This document shows, one piece after another, positions 8,222 to 16,239 of a stretch of DNA of 64,000 bases. Below the pieces are notes generated by a model. The model did not search any database. It saw nothing but the letters and a program-made list of their open reading frames with translations, and was not told the DNA's origin. The position numbers were made by a program, and so were the translations under genes. The DNA comes from Nonomuraea guangzhouensis (GTDB taxonomy: Bacteria > Actinomycetota > Actinomycetes > Streptosporangiales > Streptosporangiaceae). Within the stretch, counting starts at the first letter, position 1, and each line of letters starts with the position of its first letter. Location: contig NZ_JAHKRM010000020.1 of the NCBI RefSeq assembly GCF_019396345.1, positions 62,001 through 126,000 on the forward strand, read 5' to 3'.

Positions 8222-9022
8222 ATGGCGCAATCTGCGAAAGCCGCGGATCCCGCTGGGCCTGAGCAGCGCACCCAGAAGACCGGCGTCTACATCTACGGTC
8301 TCGTACCCGAGGACGTCGAGGTGTCCAGCGACGCGCGCGGCATAGGGGACGAATCCGGAGAGATCCAGCTGGTCCGGCATGGCGAGATCGCTGCTCTGGT
8401 CAGCGAGATCTCGCTCGATCGCCCGCTGGGCACGCCCGACGACCTGTTCCGGCACGAGGCCCTGCTCGACGCCGCCGCCGCCGAGGTGCCGGTGCTTCCC
8501 ATCCGCTTCGGTGCGGTGATGACGAACACGGAAGCCGTCGTCGACGAGCTGTTGACGCCCCACCACGATGAGTTCCGCAGCGCGCTGGACGAACTGGAAG
8601 GGCGGGCCGAATACATCGTCAAAGGGCGCTACGTCGAACAGACGCTGTTCCGTGAGGTGCTGAGTGAGCTTCCGGAAGTGGCCAAGCTGCGTGAGGAGAT
8701 CCAGGGGCAACCCGAGGACCTGACGCGGGATGCGCGGATCCGGCTCGGGGAGCTGGTGAACCAGGCGGTCGCGGCCAAACGCGAAGCCGACACGCAGACT
8801 CTGGTCGAGGCCGTGGCTCCCCTCGCCGTCTTCACCGTCATCAGGGAGCCGTCTCATGAGCAGGACGCCGTTCATGTGGCCGTGCTCATGGAGACGGACC
8901 GGCAGGGCGAGCTGGAGGAGGCCGTGAACGGGTTCGCCGATCGATGGGCCGACCGGGTCGAGATGCGCCTGCTCGGTCCGCTGGCACCGTACGACTTCAT
9001 CACCGCGCGGACCGAGGAGTGA
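8222..9022 (+). CDS. gvpF: gas vesicle protein GvpF (GvpL/F family)
   Basis: A 266-residue GvpL/GvpF-family protein. The family motifs VYIYGLVPEDVEV, the mid-protein VPVLPIRFGAVM, an EYIVKGRYVEQTLFREVL helix and the closing LLGPLAPYDFI are present. GvpF binds GvpA and is thought to nucleate or chaperone wall assembly. ATG 8222 is preferred over the in-frame ATG at 8201 because AGAGGAG stands eight bases upstream and the longer form would overlap gvpA. It is one of two GvpL/F paralogues in the cluster, the other being at 10120. Confidence 0.92.
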   Translation: MAQSAKAADPAGPEQRTQKTGVYIYGLVPEDVEVSSDARGIGDESGEIQLVRHGEIAALVSEISLDRPLGTPDDLFRHEALLDAAAAEVPVLPIRFGAVMTNTEAVVDELLTPHHDEFRSALDELEGRAEYIVKGRYVEQTLFREVLSELPEVAKLREEIQGQPEDLTRDARIRLGELVNQAVAAKREADTQTLVEAVAPLAVFTVIREPSHEQDAVHVAVLMETDRQGELEEAVNGFADRWADRVEMRLLGPLAPYDFITARTEE

Positions 9023-9028
9023 TCAGCG

Positions 9029-9283
9029 ATGGGACTGATCGGCCTTGTTTTCGGCTGGCCGCTCGCGCCGGTCAAGGGGGTGATCCGGCTCGGCGAGCTG
9101 ATCCAGGAGCAGGCGGAGCACGAACTGCGGGATCCGGCGGCTGTCCGCCGCCGGTTGGAGGAGGTCGAGCAGTCCAGAGCCGCCGGCCTGATCTCCGAAG
9201 AGGAAGAGGCTCAGGAGATGCAGGAGGCTCTTGAGCCGTTGACCGGCGGACCCGATGAGCCGATGACCGGCGGACCCGACTAG
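9029..9283 (+). CDS. gvpG: gas vesicle protein GvpG
   Basis: An 84-residue GvpG protein beginning MGLIGLVFGWPLAPVKGVI, the conserved hydrophobic N-terminus of the family, then a charged helix (LGELIQEQAEHELRD, RRRLEEVEQS, EEEEAQEMQEAL). GvpG is an accessory assembly factor needed for vesicle formation. The last residues contain the duplicated PxTGGPDE/PMTGGPD, reflecting a short DNA duplication. It is six bases after gvpF. Confidence 0.9.
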   Translation: MGLIGLVFGWPLAPVKGVIRLGELIQEQAEHELRDPAAVRRRLEEVEQSRAAGLISEEEEAQEMQEALEPLTGGPDEPMTGGPD

Positions 9284-9330
9284 GTCGAGGCCGCCACGCC
9301 GCCGGGTGACGAAACAAGGGGGGTGATCGC

Positions 9331-9732
9331 GTGCCTGTCAGGCGCACTGCCCGCGAAGAGCGGGCGGCCGACCTCCGGGCGGAGAAGGGCTCGCGAGAAG
9401 AAAGCGACGACGTCAACGACGAGAGGCGGACGGGGCCGCGTCCCAAACGCCGTTCACGCGGGCTGTCGGTGCCGGCGGCCGGCGAAGCGGGGCTGCGCCA
9501 CATCGCGGACCTGGCCGCGGGGGACCCGGAAGGCATCACGCTGGTGGAGCCGTTCGAGGGTGGCTGGCTGGTGAATGTCGAGGTGTTGGAAGATCACCGC
9601 ATTCCATCCTCTGGCGACATCCTCGCGCTGTACGAGGCGGAGTTGGATCCGGAGGGAAAGCTGCTGTCCTACCGGAGGCTCCAGCGCTACAGGCGGGGCA
9701 GCGGCCCCACTGAGGAGGGCAGTCAGCGATGA
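9331..9732 (+). CDS. gvpO: gas vesicle protein GvpO
   Basis: A 133-residue GvpO-family protein. A basic, disordered N-terminal half (RRTAREERAADLRAEKG and an Arg/Lys patch) precedes the conserved domain from about residue 66: EGITLVEPFEGGWLVNVEVL, RIPSSGDILALYEAELD and GKLLSYRRLQRYRRG. The GTG start at 9331 has a nearly perfect SD (AAGGGGGGTGATC). Its last codons overlap the following gvpJ start by four bases (ATGA), so they are translationally coupled. GvpO is essential in haloarchaea and is thought to act in early assembly or regulation. Confidence 0.9.
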   Translation: MPVRRTAREERAADLRAEKGSREESDDVNDERRTGPRPKRRSRGLSVPAAGEAGLRHIADLAAGDPEGITLVEPFEGGWLVNVEVLEDHRIPSSGDILALYEAELDPEGKLLSYRRLQRYRRGSGPTEEGSQR

Positions 9733-10127
9733 CCGAGCCGGGTGGCGTGGTACGCCAGCCCACCTCGTCCCTGTCCTCCGGCCACGAGCCGGCCAACCTC
9801 GGCGACATCCTGGAACGGGTGCTCGACCGAGGCATCATCATCGCGGGCGACATCCGCGTGAACCTCCTGGACATCGAGCTGCTGACCATCAAGCTCCGAC
9901 TGATCATCGCCTCGGTCGACACCGCCAGGGAGATGGGCATCGACTGGTGGGAGCACGATCCCTGGCTCTCAGGCAAGGACCGGGAGCTGGTCGAGGAGAA
10001 CCGCAGGCTCCGAGCCCGCCTGGCCGAGGTGGAGGAGGGCACCGCCCTGCCCCGCGGGCGGACCGCCGAGGTCGAGCCCGCGCGCAGGCGAACAATTGAC
10101 GCTGAAGTGGAAGAGCACGATGAATGA
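9729..10127 (+). CDS. gvpJ: gas vesicle protein GvpJ (GvpA family)
   Basis: A 132-residue minor GvpA-type protein. The wall-like core NLGDILERVLDRGIIIAGDI, then RVNLLDIELLTIKLRLIIAS, is followed by REMGIDWWEHDPWLSGKDRE and a coiled-coil-like charged tail. The WWExDP element is typical of GvpJ, a minor cap or tip component with its own oligomer interface. The ATG overlaps the gvpO stop (ATGA). Its stop lies within the gvpL start region. Confidence 0.9.
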   Translation: MTEPGGVVRQPTSSLSSGHEPANLGDILERVLDRGIIIAGDIRVNLLDIELLTIKLRLIIASVDTAREMGIDWWEHDPWLSGKDRELVEENRRLRARLAEVEEGTALPRGRTAEVEPARRRTIDAEVEEHDE

Positions 10128-10929
10128 TGCGGGCACCTATCTGTACGCCGTCACGCGCGCCGAGGGCTCCGCACCCGCTGAAGACCTGAAGGGTGTGGCC
10201 GGCGAGGCGGTCCGCGCGATCACGCATGCCGGTCTCGTCGCCTACGTCAGTACGGTTCCGCTGGACCGGTTCGGCGAAGAGCCGCTGCGGCGGTCCATGG
10301 AAGACCTGGACTGGCTGAGTGAGACCGCCCGCGCGCACCATTCCGTGGTCGAGGCGGTCGCGCGGACGACTCCGACGGCCCCGGTACGGCTGGTCACGGT
10401 CTACAGCGGCGAAGACCAGATCCGGGAACTCCTGGACCGGCGCCATGACGATTTCACCGCGACACTCGCGCGGATCACCGGCCGGCAGGAATGGGGAGTG
10501 AAGGCGTACGTCGATCCGACCGCGCCGCCTTCCGGCGAAGGAGGCGAGAAAGACGAGGGAACGACCAGTCCGGGACTGGCATACCTCAAGAAACGTCAGG
10601 CGAGTCTGCGTAGCCGCGAGGAGAACTGGCGCCAGGCCACCGTGCGCGGCGAACACATCCATGACGTCCTCAAGTCCGTGGCGGTCGCGAGCCAGCGCCA
10701 TCGCCCCCAGGACCCTCAGCTTTCGGGTCGTGCGGAGTGGATGGTGCTCAACGGCGCCTACCTCGTCGATCTCGACCGCGGCGCGGAATTCGCCCGGCTC
10801 GTCGCCGGACTGCGCGGCGAGGGCATCGACGTGCAGCTCACCGGCCCATGGGCGCCGTACTCCTTCGCCGCCTTCGCCGAGCCGACCAGAGGGGAGCCGA
10901 CCAGAGGGGAGACAGGCGATGACCCTTGA
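10120..10929 (+). CDS. gvpL: gas vesicle protein GvpL (GvpL/F family)
   Basis: A 269-residue GvpL/F-family protein: TYLYAVTRAEGS at the N-terminus, AHHSVVEAVARTTPTAPVRL, GRQEWGVKAYVDP, and the closing VQLTGPWAPYSFAAF. ATG 10120 is supported by GGAAGAG and overlaps the gvpJ stop by eight bases. The family binds GvpA and other small Gvps during nucleation. Near the C-terminus a 15-base duplication encodes the repeated TRGEP. The gene end overlaps the next start by 11 bases. Confidence 0.9.
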   Translation: MNDAGTYLYAVTRAEGSAPAEDLKGVAGEAVRAITHAGLVAYVSTVPLDRFGEEPLRRSMEDLDWLSETARAHHSVVEAVARTTPTAPVRLVTVYSGEDQIRELLDRRHDDFTATLARITGRQEWGVKAYVDPTAPPSGEGGEKDEGTTSPGLAYLKKRQASLRSREENWRQATVRGEHIHDVLKSVAVASQRHRPQDPQLSGRAEWMVLNGAYLVDLDRGAEFARLVAGLRGEGIDVQLTGPWAPYSFAAFAEPTRGEPTRGETGDDP

Positions 10930-11128
10930 GCAGCCCCGCGGTGCCGTGCTGGCCGAGGAGGGCCGGCTGCCGCCCGAGCGGGTGGCGCTGGTGGACCTCC
11001 TGGACCGGCTGCTGGCGGGCGGGGTCGTCGTGAGCGGTGACCTCGTCCTGTCCATCGCGGACATCGACCTGGTGCGCATCTCGGTACGCGCACTGATCAT
11101 GTCAGTGCGGGGGCCTGATGAAGAATAA
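10919..11128 (+). CDS. short GvpA-family gas vesicle protein (GvpS/J-like)
   Basis: A 69-residue GvpA-type protein: RVALVDLLDRLLAGGVVVSG, then DLVLSIADIDLVRISVRALI. It has the helix-strand-strand core but lacks the extended C-terminal tail of GvpA and GvpJ. The position between gvpL and gvpK matches gvpS of streptomycete clusters, hence the label, but the subfamily is assigned by position. It starts inside gvpL (11-base overlap) and ends inside gvpK (11-base overlap), so its translation is tightly coupled. Confidence 0.8.
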   Translation: MTLEQPRGAVLAEEGRLPPERVALVDLLDRLLAGGVVVSGDLVLSIADIDLVRISVRALIMSVRGPDEE

Positions 11129-11435
11129 GCCCTCTTCATCGACGGAAAAGGCGCCCTCGAGACGGCTACGCATCGACACCGATGCCGAGGCGGTGGAGCG
11201 CGACCTGTCGCGCCTCGTGCTGACCCTGGTCGAGCTGGTACGCCAGCTCGTCGAGCGTCAATGCGTACGACGGATGGAGCAAGGAGATCTGTCGGACGAA
11301 CAGGTCGAGGCACTGGGCCTGACCTTGATGCGGCTGGAAGAAGCGATGACCGAACTGTGCGACCGTTTCGGCCTTTCGCCATCCGATCTCAATATCGACC
11401 TCGGGCCGTTGGGAACGCTGCTTCCCCCAGAATGA
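11118..11435 (+). CDS. gvpK: gas vesicle protein GvpK
   Basis: A 105-residue GvpK. The family core LRIDTDAEAVERDLSRLVLT, the helix LVRQLVERQCVRRMEQGDL and LGLTLMRLEEAMTELCDRFG, and the closing LNIDLGPLGTLLPPE are all present. GvpK is a conserved accessory protein required for vesicle morphogenesis. It is the last gene of the operon and overlaps the preceding small gene. A 12-bp perfect stem begins two bases after the stop. Confidence 0.93.
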   Translation: MKNKPSSSTEKAPSRRLRIDTDAEAVERDLSRLVLTLVELVRQLVERQCVRRMEQGDLSDEQVEALGLTLMRLEEAMTELCDRFGLSPSDLNIDLGPLGTLLPPE

Positions 11436-11436
11436 G

Positions 11437-11465
11437 ACAGCGGAAGCCGTGCCGGCTTCCGCTGT
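11437..11465 (+). terminator. hairpin terminator after gvpK
   Basis: ACAGCGGAAGCC and its exact complement GGCTTCCGCTGT are separated by GTGCC. This gives a 12-bp perfect stem with a five-base loop directly after gvpK. There is no long T-run, as usual for high-GC actinobacterial terminators. It sits between convergent genes and may serve both. Confidence 0.7.
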
Positions 11466-11470
11466 TCAGC

Positions 11471-11644
11471 TCACTTCTTGAAGGCGTCCTTCACCTTCTC
11501 GCCCGCTTGCTTGAGATTGCCCTTGGTCTTCTCGGCCCTCCCCTTGGCCTGCAGCGATTCGTCGACGGCGGCCTCTCCTACACGCTCTTTGGCCGCGCCC
11601 TTCACTTCCTGCGCCTTGGCCTTGATCTTGTTTGTCTTGCTCAT
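11471..11644 (-). CDS. CsbD-family stress protein
   Basis: A 57-residue hydrophilic protein reading MSKTNKIKAKAQEVKGAAKE at the start and ending KVKDAFKK. This is the CsbD pattern of Lys/Ala/Glu helices with the GAAKERVGEAAVDE centre and the KGRAEKTKGNLKQAGEKVKD repeat. CsbD proteins are general-stress (sigma-B-type) induced and of unknown biochemistry. AAGGGGGTTGA stands before the ATG. Being convergent with the gas-vesicle operon, it may respond to the same stress, but no sigma site was confirmed. Confidence 0.9.
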   Translation of the reverse strand: MSKTNKIKAKAQEVKGAAKERVGEAAVDESLQAKGRAEKTKGNLKQAGEKVKDAFKK

Positions 11645-11692
11645 GTTCAACCCCCTTGAGGTTCTAAGCAGCAGCTACCCAGGCCGCAGAAG

Positions 11693-13129
11693 TTAAGCGG
11701 GGGTGAGCAGCGCCTCGTTCTCCTTCTTCTTGGGGTTGGGCTGCCGCAGTACGGTGAGCGCCACGATGAAGGCGGCCACGAGCAGCGCGGCGGAGATGGT
11801 GAAGGCCACGGTGTAGCCGCCGGTCAGCGCGACCGCCTGGCTCTGCCCGGCGGACAGCAGTTCCTCGGTACGCGAGGCGGCCAGCGTGGACAGCACCGCG
11901 ACACCGATGGCCATGCCGACCTGCTGGGTGGTGTTGAACAGCCCGGAGGCCAGGCCCGCGTCGTCGGCCTTGGCACCGGACATGCCGAGCGTGGTCAGCG
12001 CCGGGAGCACCAGGCCGCCACCCGCGATGAGCAGCATGACCGGGAGCAGGTCGGTGACGTAGTCCGCGGTCACCGGTACGCGGGTGAGCCAGCCCATCGC
12101 GCCGAGCAGGAGCGCCAGGCCGACGAGCAGGACGGGGCGTTCGCCGAAGCGGGTGTTGAGCCGGGCGGAGACGAACAGGGAGATGCCGCCGATGGCCACC
12201 GCCGCGGGCAGCATCGCTAGCCCGGTCTCGAGCGCGGTGTAGCCGAGGACCTTCTGCATGAAGAGCGCGACGATGATCTGGAAGGAGAACATGGCCGACA
12301 GCGCCAGCATCTGGACCAGGTTGGCACCGGAGACGTTGCGCGAGTGGAAGATCCGCAGCGGCATCAGCGGGGTTCCGGCGGTGGCCTGACGGACGACGAA
12401 CGCGGCCAGCAGGGCGAGTGACACCGCGCCGAGGCCGAGGGTGTGTGCCGCGAGCCAGCCGTACTCCTCGATCTTGACCACCGTGTAGATGCCCAGCATC
12501 AGGCCGCCGGTGACCAGCGCGGCGCCGAGGACGTCGGCCCCGGCGGCCAGTCCGGCCCCACGCTCGCCCGGCAGCGCCCAGATCGCCAGCCCGATCGTGG
12601 CCAGGCCGATCGGCAGGTTGATGAAGAAGATCCAGTGCCAGCTGAGCGCGTCGGTGATGACCCCGCCCAGGACCTGGCCGATCGCGGCGCCGGCGGCGCC
12701 GGTGAAGCTGAAGACGCCGATCGCCTTGGCCCGCTCCCTGGGCACCGTGAACAACGTCACCAGGATGCCCAGCACGACCGCGGAGGCCATGGCGCTGCCG
12801 ACGCCCTGCAGGAACCGGGCGCCGATCAGCATGCCGGGTCCGGTCGCCGCGCCGGCCAGCAGCGACGCGGCGGTGAAGACCGCGTTTCCGGCCAGGAACA
12901 TGGTTTTGCGGCCGATGAGGTCGCCCAACCGGCCGGCCAGGAGGAGCAACCCGCCGAAGGCGATCCCGTACGCGTTGACGATCCAGCTCAGCCCGGCGGG
13001 CGAGAAACCCAGGTCCCGCTGGATGGCCGGCATCGCGACGGTCACGATGCTGCCGTCCAGGACCGTCATCAGCATCGCGGCGGACAGCACCGCGAGCGCC
13101 AGCCAGCGGGAAGGTGTGGTGAATGACAT
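11693..13129 (-). CDS. MFS drug-efflux transporter (DHA2, 14-helix)
   Basis: A 478-residue major-facilitator exporter. MLMTVLDGSIVTVAMPAIQ is the DHA2 motif D1, NAYGIAFGGLLLLAGRLGDLIGRK holds motif A, and FLQGVGSAMASA and GAAIGQVLGG follow as motifs B and C. About fourteen hydrophobic helices can be counted. Proton-driven extrusion of hydrophobic or cationic compounds is expected at the cytoplasmic membrane. ATG 13129 is chosen because AGGAG lies six bases upstream. The ATG at 13135 would touch it. A MarR-type gene lies just upstream on the same strand and a probable operator sits at 13174-13195. Confidence 0.9.
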   Translation of the reverse strand: MSFTTPSRWLALAVLSAAMLMTVLDGSIVTVAMPAIQRDLGFSPAGLSWIVNAYGIAFGGLLLLAGRLGDLIGRKTMFLAGNAVFTAASLLAGAATGPGMLIGARFLQGVGSAMASAVVLGILVTLFTVPRERAKAIGVFSFTGAAGAAIGQVLGGVITDALSWHWIFFINLPIGLATIGLAIWALPGERGAGLAAGADVLGAALVTGGLMLGIYTVVKIEEYGWLAAHTLGLGAVSLALLAAFVVRQATAGTPLMPLRIFHSRNVSGANLVQMLALSAMFSFQIIVALFMQKVLGYTALETGLAMLPAAVAIGGISLFVSARLNTRFGERPVLLVGLALLLGAMGWLTRVPVTADYVTDLLPVMLLIAGGGLVLPALTTLGMSGAKADDAGLASGLFNTTQQVGMAIGVAVLSTLAASRTEELLSAGQSQAVALTGGYTVAFTISAALLVAAFIVALTVLRQPNPKKKENEALLTPA

Positions 13130-13173
13130 GGCCATCTCCTGCTCAAAGGGACAACAAGAGAGACCATAGCAGA

Positions 13174-13195
13174 TAGTTTTGTTAGAGACGATCTA
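13174..13195. promoter_or_regulatory. probable MarR operator before the MFS gene
   Basis: TAGTTTTGTT-N7-GA-like 22-mer ending ATCTA, lying between the MarR stop and the MFS start. It aligns without gaps to a 22-mer at 13701-13722 (17 of 22 identical) upstream of the MarR gene itself. The outer AGAT...ATCT arms are inverted. This is best read as the regulator's site at its target. Confidence 0.6.
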
Positions 13196-13197
13196 TT

Positions 13198-13683
13198 TCA
13201 GGACTTCTGTCGGGCCCGCCTGACCCCTTGGGGGGCCTCGGCGGGGGTGGCCAGATGCTCCGTCACCAGGCGGTTCATGGCTCGCAGGAGCACCTCGGCC
13301 TCGTCCTTGGGCAGTGCGTCCAGAGCCGCCTGGTGCACGCCGTCGACGATCGCCTGGCTCTGCTTGGCGACCTCGGCGCCCTTCTCGGTGATCGCGATGA
13401 TCCGGGCGCGCCGGTCCGTACTGGAGGGGCGGCGCTCGGCGAGGCCCGCCTTCTCCAGGGCGTCGACGGTGACCACCATCGTGGTCTTGTCCATGTCGCC
13501 GAGCTCCGCGAGCTGGATCTGCGTGCGCTCTTCCTCCAGGGCGTGCACGAGCACGCAGTGCATCCGCGCCGTCAGCCCGATCTCGGCCAGCGCCGCCGCC
13601 ATCCGGGTTCTCAGGACGTGGCTGGTGTGGTCCAGCAGGTACGACAGGTCCGGCGCGGAGCGGGCAGGGGCCATGGCAGTCAT
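13198..13683 (-). CDS. MarR-family transcriptional regulator
   Basis: A 161-residue winged-helix regulator. The recognition region IQLAELGDMDKTTMVVTVDALEKAG and the wing LAERRPSSTDRRARIIAITEKG are the canonical MarR signature, flanked by dimerisation helices. A TAGACT -10-like element six bases before ATG 13683 allows a leaderless transcript. An in-frame ATG at 13674 is the alternative. It likely represses itself and the downstream MFS pump through the two matching 22-mers, and releases when a pump substrate binds. Confidence 0.9.
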   Translation of the reverse strand: MTAMAPARSAPDLSYLLDHTSHVLRTRMAAALAEIGLTARMHCVLVHALEEERTQIQLAELGDMDKTTMVVTVDALEKAGLAERRPSSTDRRARIIAITEKGAEVAKQSQAIVDGVHQAALDALPKDEAEVLLRAMNRLVTEHLATPAEAPQGVRRARQKS

Positions 13684-13700
13684 GCCCCTAGTCTACCAAT

Positions 13701-13722
13701 TAGTTTTGTTTTGGATTATCTA
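13701..13722. promoter_or_regulatory. probable MarR autoregulatory operator
   Basis: A 22-mer starting TAGTTTTGTT and ending ATCTA, 18 bases upstream of the MarR start, matching the site at 13174-13195 at 17 of 22 positions. Two matched sites, one per gene, support regulator and pump forming one circuit. Confidence 0.6.
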
Positions 13723-13782
13723 CAAGCCCCGAGCCCGGCGTGCCCCACGTGCCGCCGGGGGATCGGGTGAGCGGCGGTCCGG

Positions 13783-14673
13783 CTACTCGCTCGGCTTCGC
13801 CTCGCCCTTCCTGGCGGCCTCGGCCACCCGGAGGACGGCGCTCTTCGCGCTCTCACGAGGGGATCGCGCCTCCGCTCCGGAAGGGGTGAATCGGTGCGCA
13901 TCGCTGAGGTCCGGGTCCTGCTGGAGGATGCGCTGGTGGAGGTGCTCGATGTCCGCGCCCGGGTCGGCCCCGAGCTCGTCGGCCAGCCGTTTCCGCAAGG
14001 CGGAGAACGCGCCGAGGGCTTCGGCCGACCGGCCGGCGTGGTGGCAGGCCAGCATGAACAGGCCGGTCAGCTGCTCGTCGGGCGGCCCGGCGCTGGCGAG
14101 TTCCAGGATCTCGGGGACGAGCTGCGCGTGGTGCCCGAGCCGTAGCTCGGCCTCCAGGCAGTCGATCACCGCGGCGCGGTGTTCCGCCTGCAGCTTGGCC
14201 CGGGCGTTCGCCGCGGACTGACCGGTCAGGCCGCTGAGCGGTTCGCCGGGCCGCAGGCCGCGGGTGCCCCACTGCCGAAGGGCGTCACGCAGGATCAGTA
14301 CGGCCTGCGCGTCGTCCCGGCAGAGCAGCGGCCGGGCGTCGTTCACTAGATCGCGGAACCGGTACACGTCGACCTGGTTCCGGTCGGTCAGCAACCGATA
14401 GCCGCCCTGGTACTTGGGCAGCATGTCACCCAACCCCGGCCCGCTGGAATGGCCCAGATGAGCGCGCAGGTCACTCGCATAGTGCTGGATGACCTTGCGC
14501 GCGCTGCTTATCGGCTCCGCGCCCCAGATCTTGTCGATCAGCTCCTCCATGGTGACCGGCCGGGTCCCCGCCAGCAGGAGTAAAGCCAGCATCAAACGTT
14601 GTTTTCGGTCACCGACATAAACCCGCACACCGTCCCGGTACGCCTCCACGCCGTTCAACAATCGAAACTGCAT
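13783..14673 (-). CDS. SARP-family (OmpR-wHTH plus BTAD) regulator
   Basis: A 296-residue activator of the Streptomyces antibiotic regulatory protein type. Residues about 1-95 form the OmpR-like winged helix (MQFRLLNGVEAYRDGVRVYVGD, KQRLMLALLLLAG, ARKVIQHYASDLRAHLG). Residues about 100-250 form the bacterial transcriptional activator domain ending LADELGADPGADIEHLHQRI. A charged tail follows. AAGGAG stands seven bases before the ATG. SARPs usually activate secondary-metabolite operons by binding direct heptamer repeats, but no biosynthetic cluster lies in this window, so its target is elsewhere or unclear. Confidence 0.9.
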   Translation of the reverse strand: MQFRLLNGVEAYRDGVRVYVGDRKQRLMLALLLLAGTRPVTMEELIDKIWGAEPISSARKVIQHYASDLRAHLGHSSGPGLGDMLPKYQGGYRLLTDRNQVDVYRFRDLVNDARPLLCRDDAQAVLILRDALRQWGTRGLRPGEPLSGLTGQSAANARAKLQAEHRAAVIDCLEAELRLGHHAQLVPEILELASAGPPDEQLTGLFMLACHHAGRSAEALGAFSALRKRLADELGADPGADIEHLHQRILQQDPDLSDAHRFTPSGAEARSPRESAKSAVLRVAEAARKGEAKPSE

Positions 14674-14783
14674 CGCCCAACTCCTTCGTACCGCGCGTAT
14701 TGGATATGACTAAAAGCATTCATAGAATTCCTCTGGCAGCCACGGGGGGCCCAAGGCACCCCGAAACGAACAGGGGAGAAATA

Positions 14784-14999
14784 ATGGGTTCTGCCAAGGA
14801 AAGCCGGTCGCCGCGCGCCGCATGGTTCAAGGCGACCTTCAGTGACAACGGCGGTGGCTGCGTCGAGATCGCGTTGGGTGAGGACGAGGTCGCGGTCCGC
14901 GATTCCAAGGACCCCGATGGGCCCGTTCTCTACTTCAGTGGCGCGGAGTGGGGCGCGTTTCTCGCCGGGGTGCACGCCGGCGAGTTCGACCTGAGGTGA
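14784..14999 (+). CDS. DUF397 protein
   Basis: A 71-residue DUF397 protein. The family landmarks are WFKATFSDNGGGCVEIA, VAVRDSKDPDGPVL and FSGAEWGAFLAGVHAGEFD. Such proteins are partners or antitoxin-like companions of XRE-DUF5753 regulators in actinomycete development. GGGGAG stands before the ATG at 14784. Here the companion regulator (15039-15920) is convergent rather than in the same operon, which is less usual. Confidence 0.9.
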   Translation: MGSAKESRSPRAAWFKATFSDNGGGCVEIALGEDEVAVRDSKDPDGPVLYFSGAEWGAFLAGVHAGEFDLR

Positions 15000-15038
15000 G
15001 CGGGGCCGTTCTCCGCGGCGGACGCGGCGAGGCACGGG

Positions 15039-15920
15039 TCACCGGGCCGTGGTGCGGATGTCGGCGCTGACCGTGGCGAGGAACTCCCGCGCCTCGTCGT
15101 CGAAGATGGCCATCTCGCTCAGCAGTGACCACTGGCGCTGATAGACCGCGATGTCGTCGGCGTGACCGGCGGTCAATCTCACGTGCGCCGTCTCTATCTC
15201 CACAAAAGTATCCGCCGTGCTGCCGTCGCTCTCGTAGACGGTGAAACCATGCGGTGGGCAGACAAGTGCTTCTGTGTTGTGCGGTATCAACCCGATGCTG
15301 ACGTTCTCCAGGGTGCTGAGAGAGGCTATCCGGTCCAATTGGGCCAGCAGGAGTTTGGGCGGTCCCGGGCGGCACCTGAGGGCCGCCTCGGTAATGAGGA
15401 ATGCGAAACTCCGGCTTTCCTCATAGAGCGCGAGCTGCCGTTGCAAGCGAGCCGAGACGGCCATGGACAGGGCGCTCTCGGAGTACGGCGGGTCGAACAG
15501 CGAGAAGACGCGCCGGGCGTACTCGGCGGTCTGCAACAGCCCCGGGACGAGGGTGGGCTGGAACCCACGGATCAGCTGCGCCTGGTCTTCCTGCTCCCGG
15601 ATCTCGTCCTGCAGGTGCGCCTGCCGCTGGAGCGCGGCCCGCCAGGTGTGCATCTCGGTGAACGCCGCTTCGGTGAGGTCGGTCAGCCATTCCCGGGTCT
15701 GCGTCGAGGCCTCCACCGCCGCACCCCATGCCGTCACCTCCGGCAGTGACGGGATCACGGTCCCGGACTCGATGCGTGACACCTTGGACTGGCTGATGCC
15801 GACCCGGTGCGCCAGGTCTCGCCCGGAGATCCCGGCCTGGTCGCGCAGGCGCCGCAGCTCCGTCGCGAGCCGTTCGCGCTTGGTGCGGTGTTCGGCGCCG
15901 TCACTCGCGACTGTGTTCAT
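15039..15920 (-). CDS. XRE-family regulator with DUF5753 domain
   Basis: A 293-residue regulator. A Cro/C1-type helix-turn-helix lies at about residues 12-70 (LATELRRLRDQAGISGRDLA, VGISQSKVSRIESGTVIPSL). A DUF5753 effector-like domain follows with RGFQPTLVPGLLQTAEYARR, the cluster LLAQLDRIASLSTLENVSIG and FVEIETAHVRLT. Start ATG 15920 follows GAGGGTG; a longer form to 15956 is possible. Proteins of this type (WhiJ-like) regulate sporulation or secondary metabolism with a small DUF397 partner, here the convergent gene at 14784. Confidence 0.9.
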   Translation of the reverse strand: MNTVASDGAEHRTKRERLATELRRLRDQAGISGRDLAHRVGISQSKVSRIESGTVIPSLPEVTAWGAAVEASTQTREWLTDLTEAAFTEMHTWRAALQRQAHLQDEIREQEDQAQLIRGFQPTLVPGLLQTAEYARRVFSLFDPPYSESALSMAVSARLQRQLALYEESRSFAFLITEAALRCRPGPPKLLLAQLDRIASLSTLENVSIGLIPHNTEALVCPPHGFTVYESDGSTADTFVEIETAHVRLTAGHADDIAVYQRQWSLLSEMAIFDDEAREFLATVSADIRTTAR

Positions 15921-16239
15921 CCGCCCTGCACCCTCGACAGCATCCGGCGCACCCATTCCCTACGAACCAGTTTGATGCCAATTGATGATGCACTAAATCA
16001 GCTAATGTCGCATACGTCAAACCAGGGCGTACCGACTCGCTGCCCTGTTCGTAGCGGGGATCCCTGGTCCAGGCGCCGCCGCCGCATGCCGGGTGATTCA
16101 GAATGATTCACGGCCGGGCGGCGGGAGGGGCAGTCAACGAACGAGTACACGACGCCACTGCGTCGTTCTGCGCGGAGCACCACGGGCGGGTGGCTCACAG
16201 TGATGCGGGGCCCGGAACACACATCGAGGGGAAACACAG
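15921..16239. other. intergenic region between divergent XRE and RTX-like genes
   Basis: A 319-base gap. Its left end is AT-richer than the surroundings (CCAATTGATGATGCACTAAAT area, 15967-16020), as expected of the promoter of the XRE gene. The right end leads into the secreted-protein gene with GAGGGGAAA as ribosome-binding site. I see no convincing coding sequence or structured RNA inside. Confidence 0.5.

Noticed and set aside
11437..11465. Regulatory RNA instead of terminator
   Set aside because: A single hairpin directly after gvpK and before a convergent gene is sufficiently explained as a terminator.
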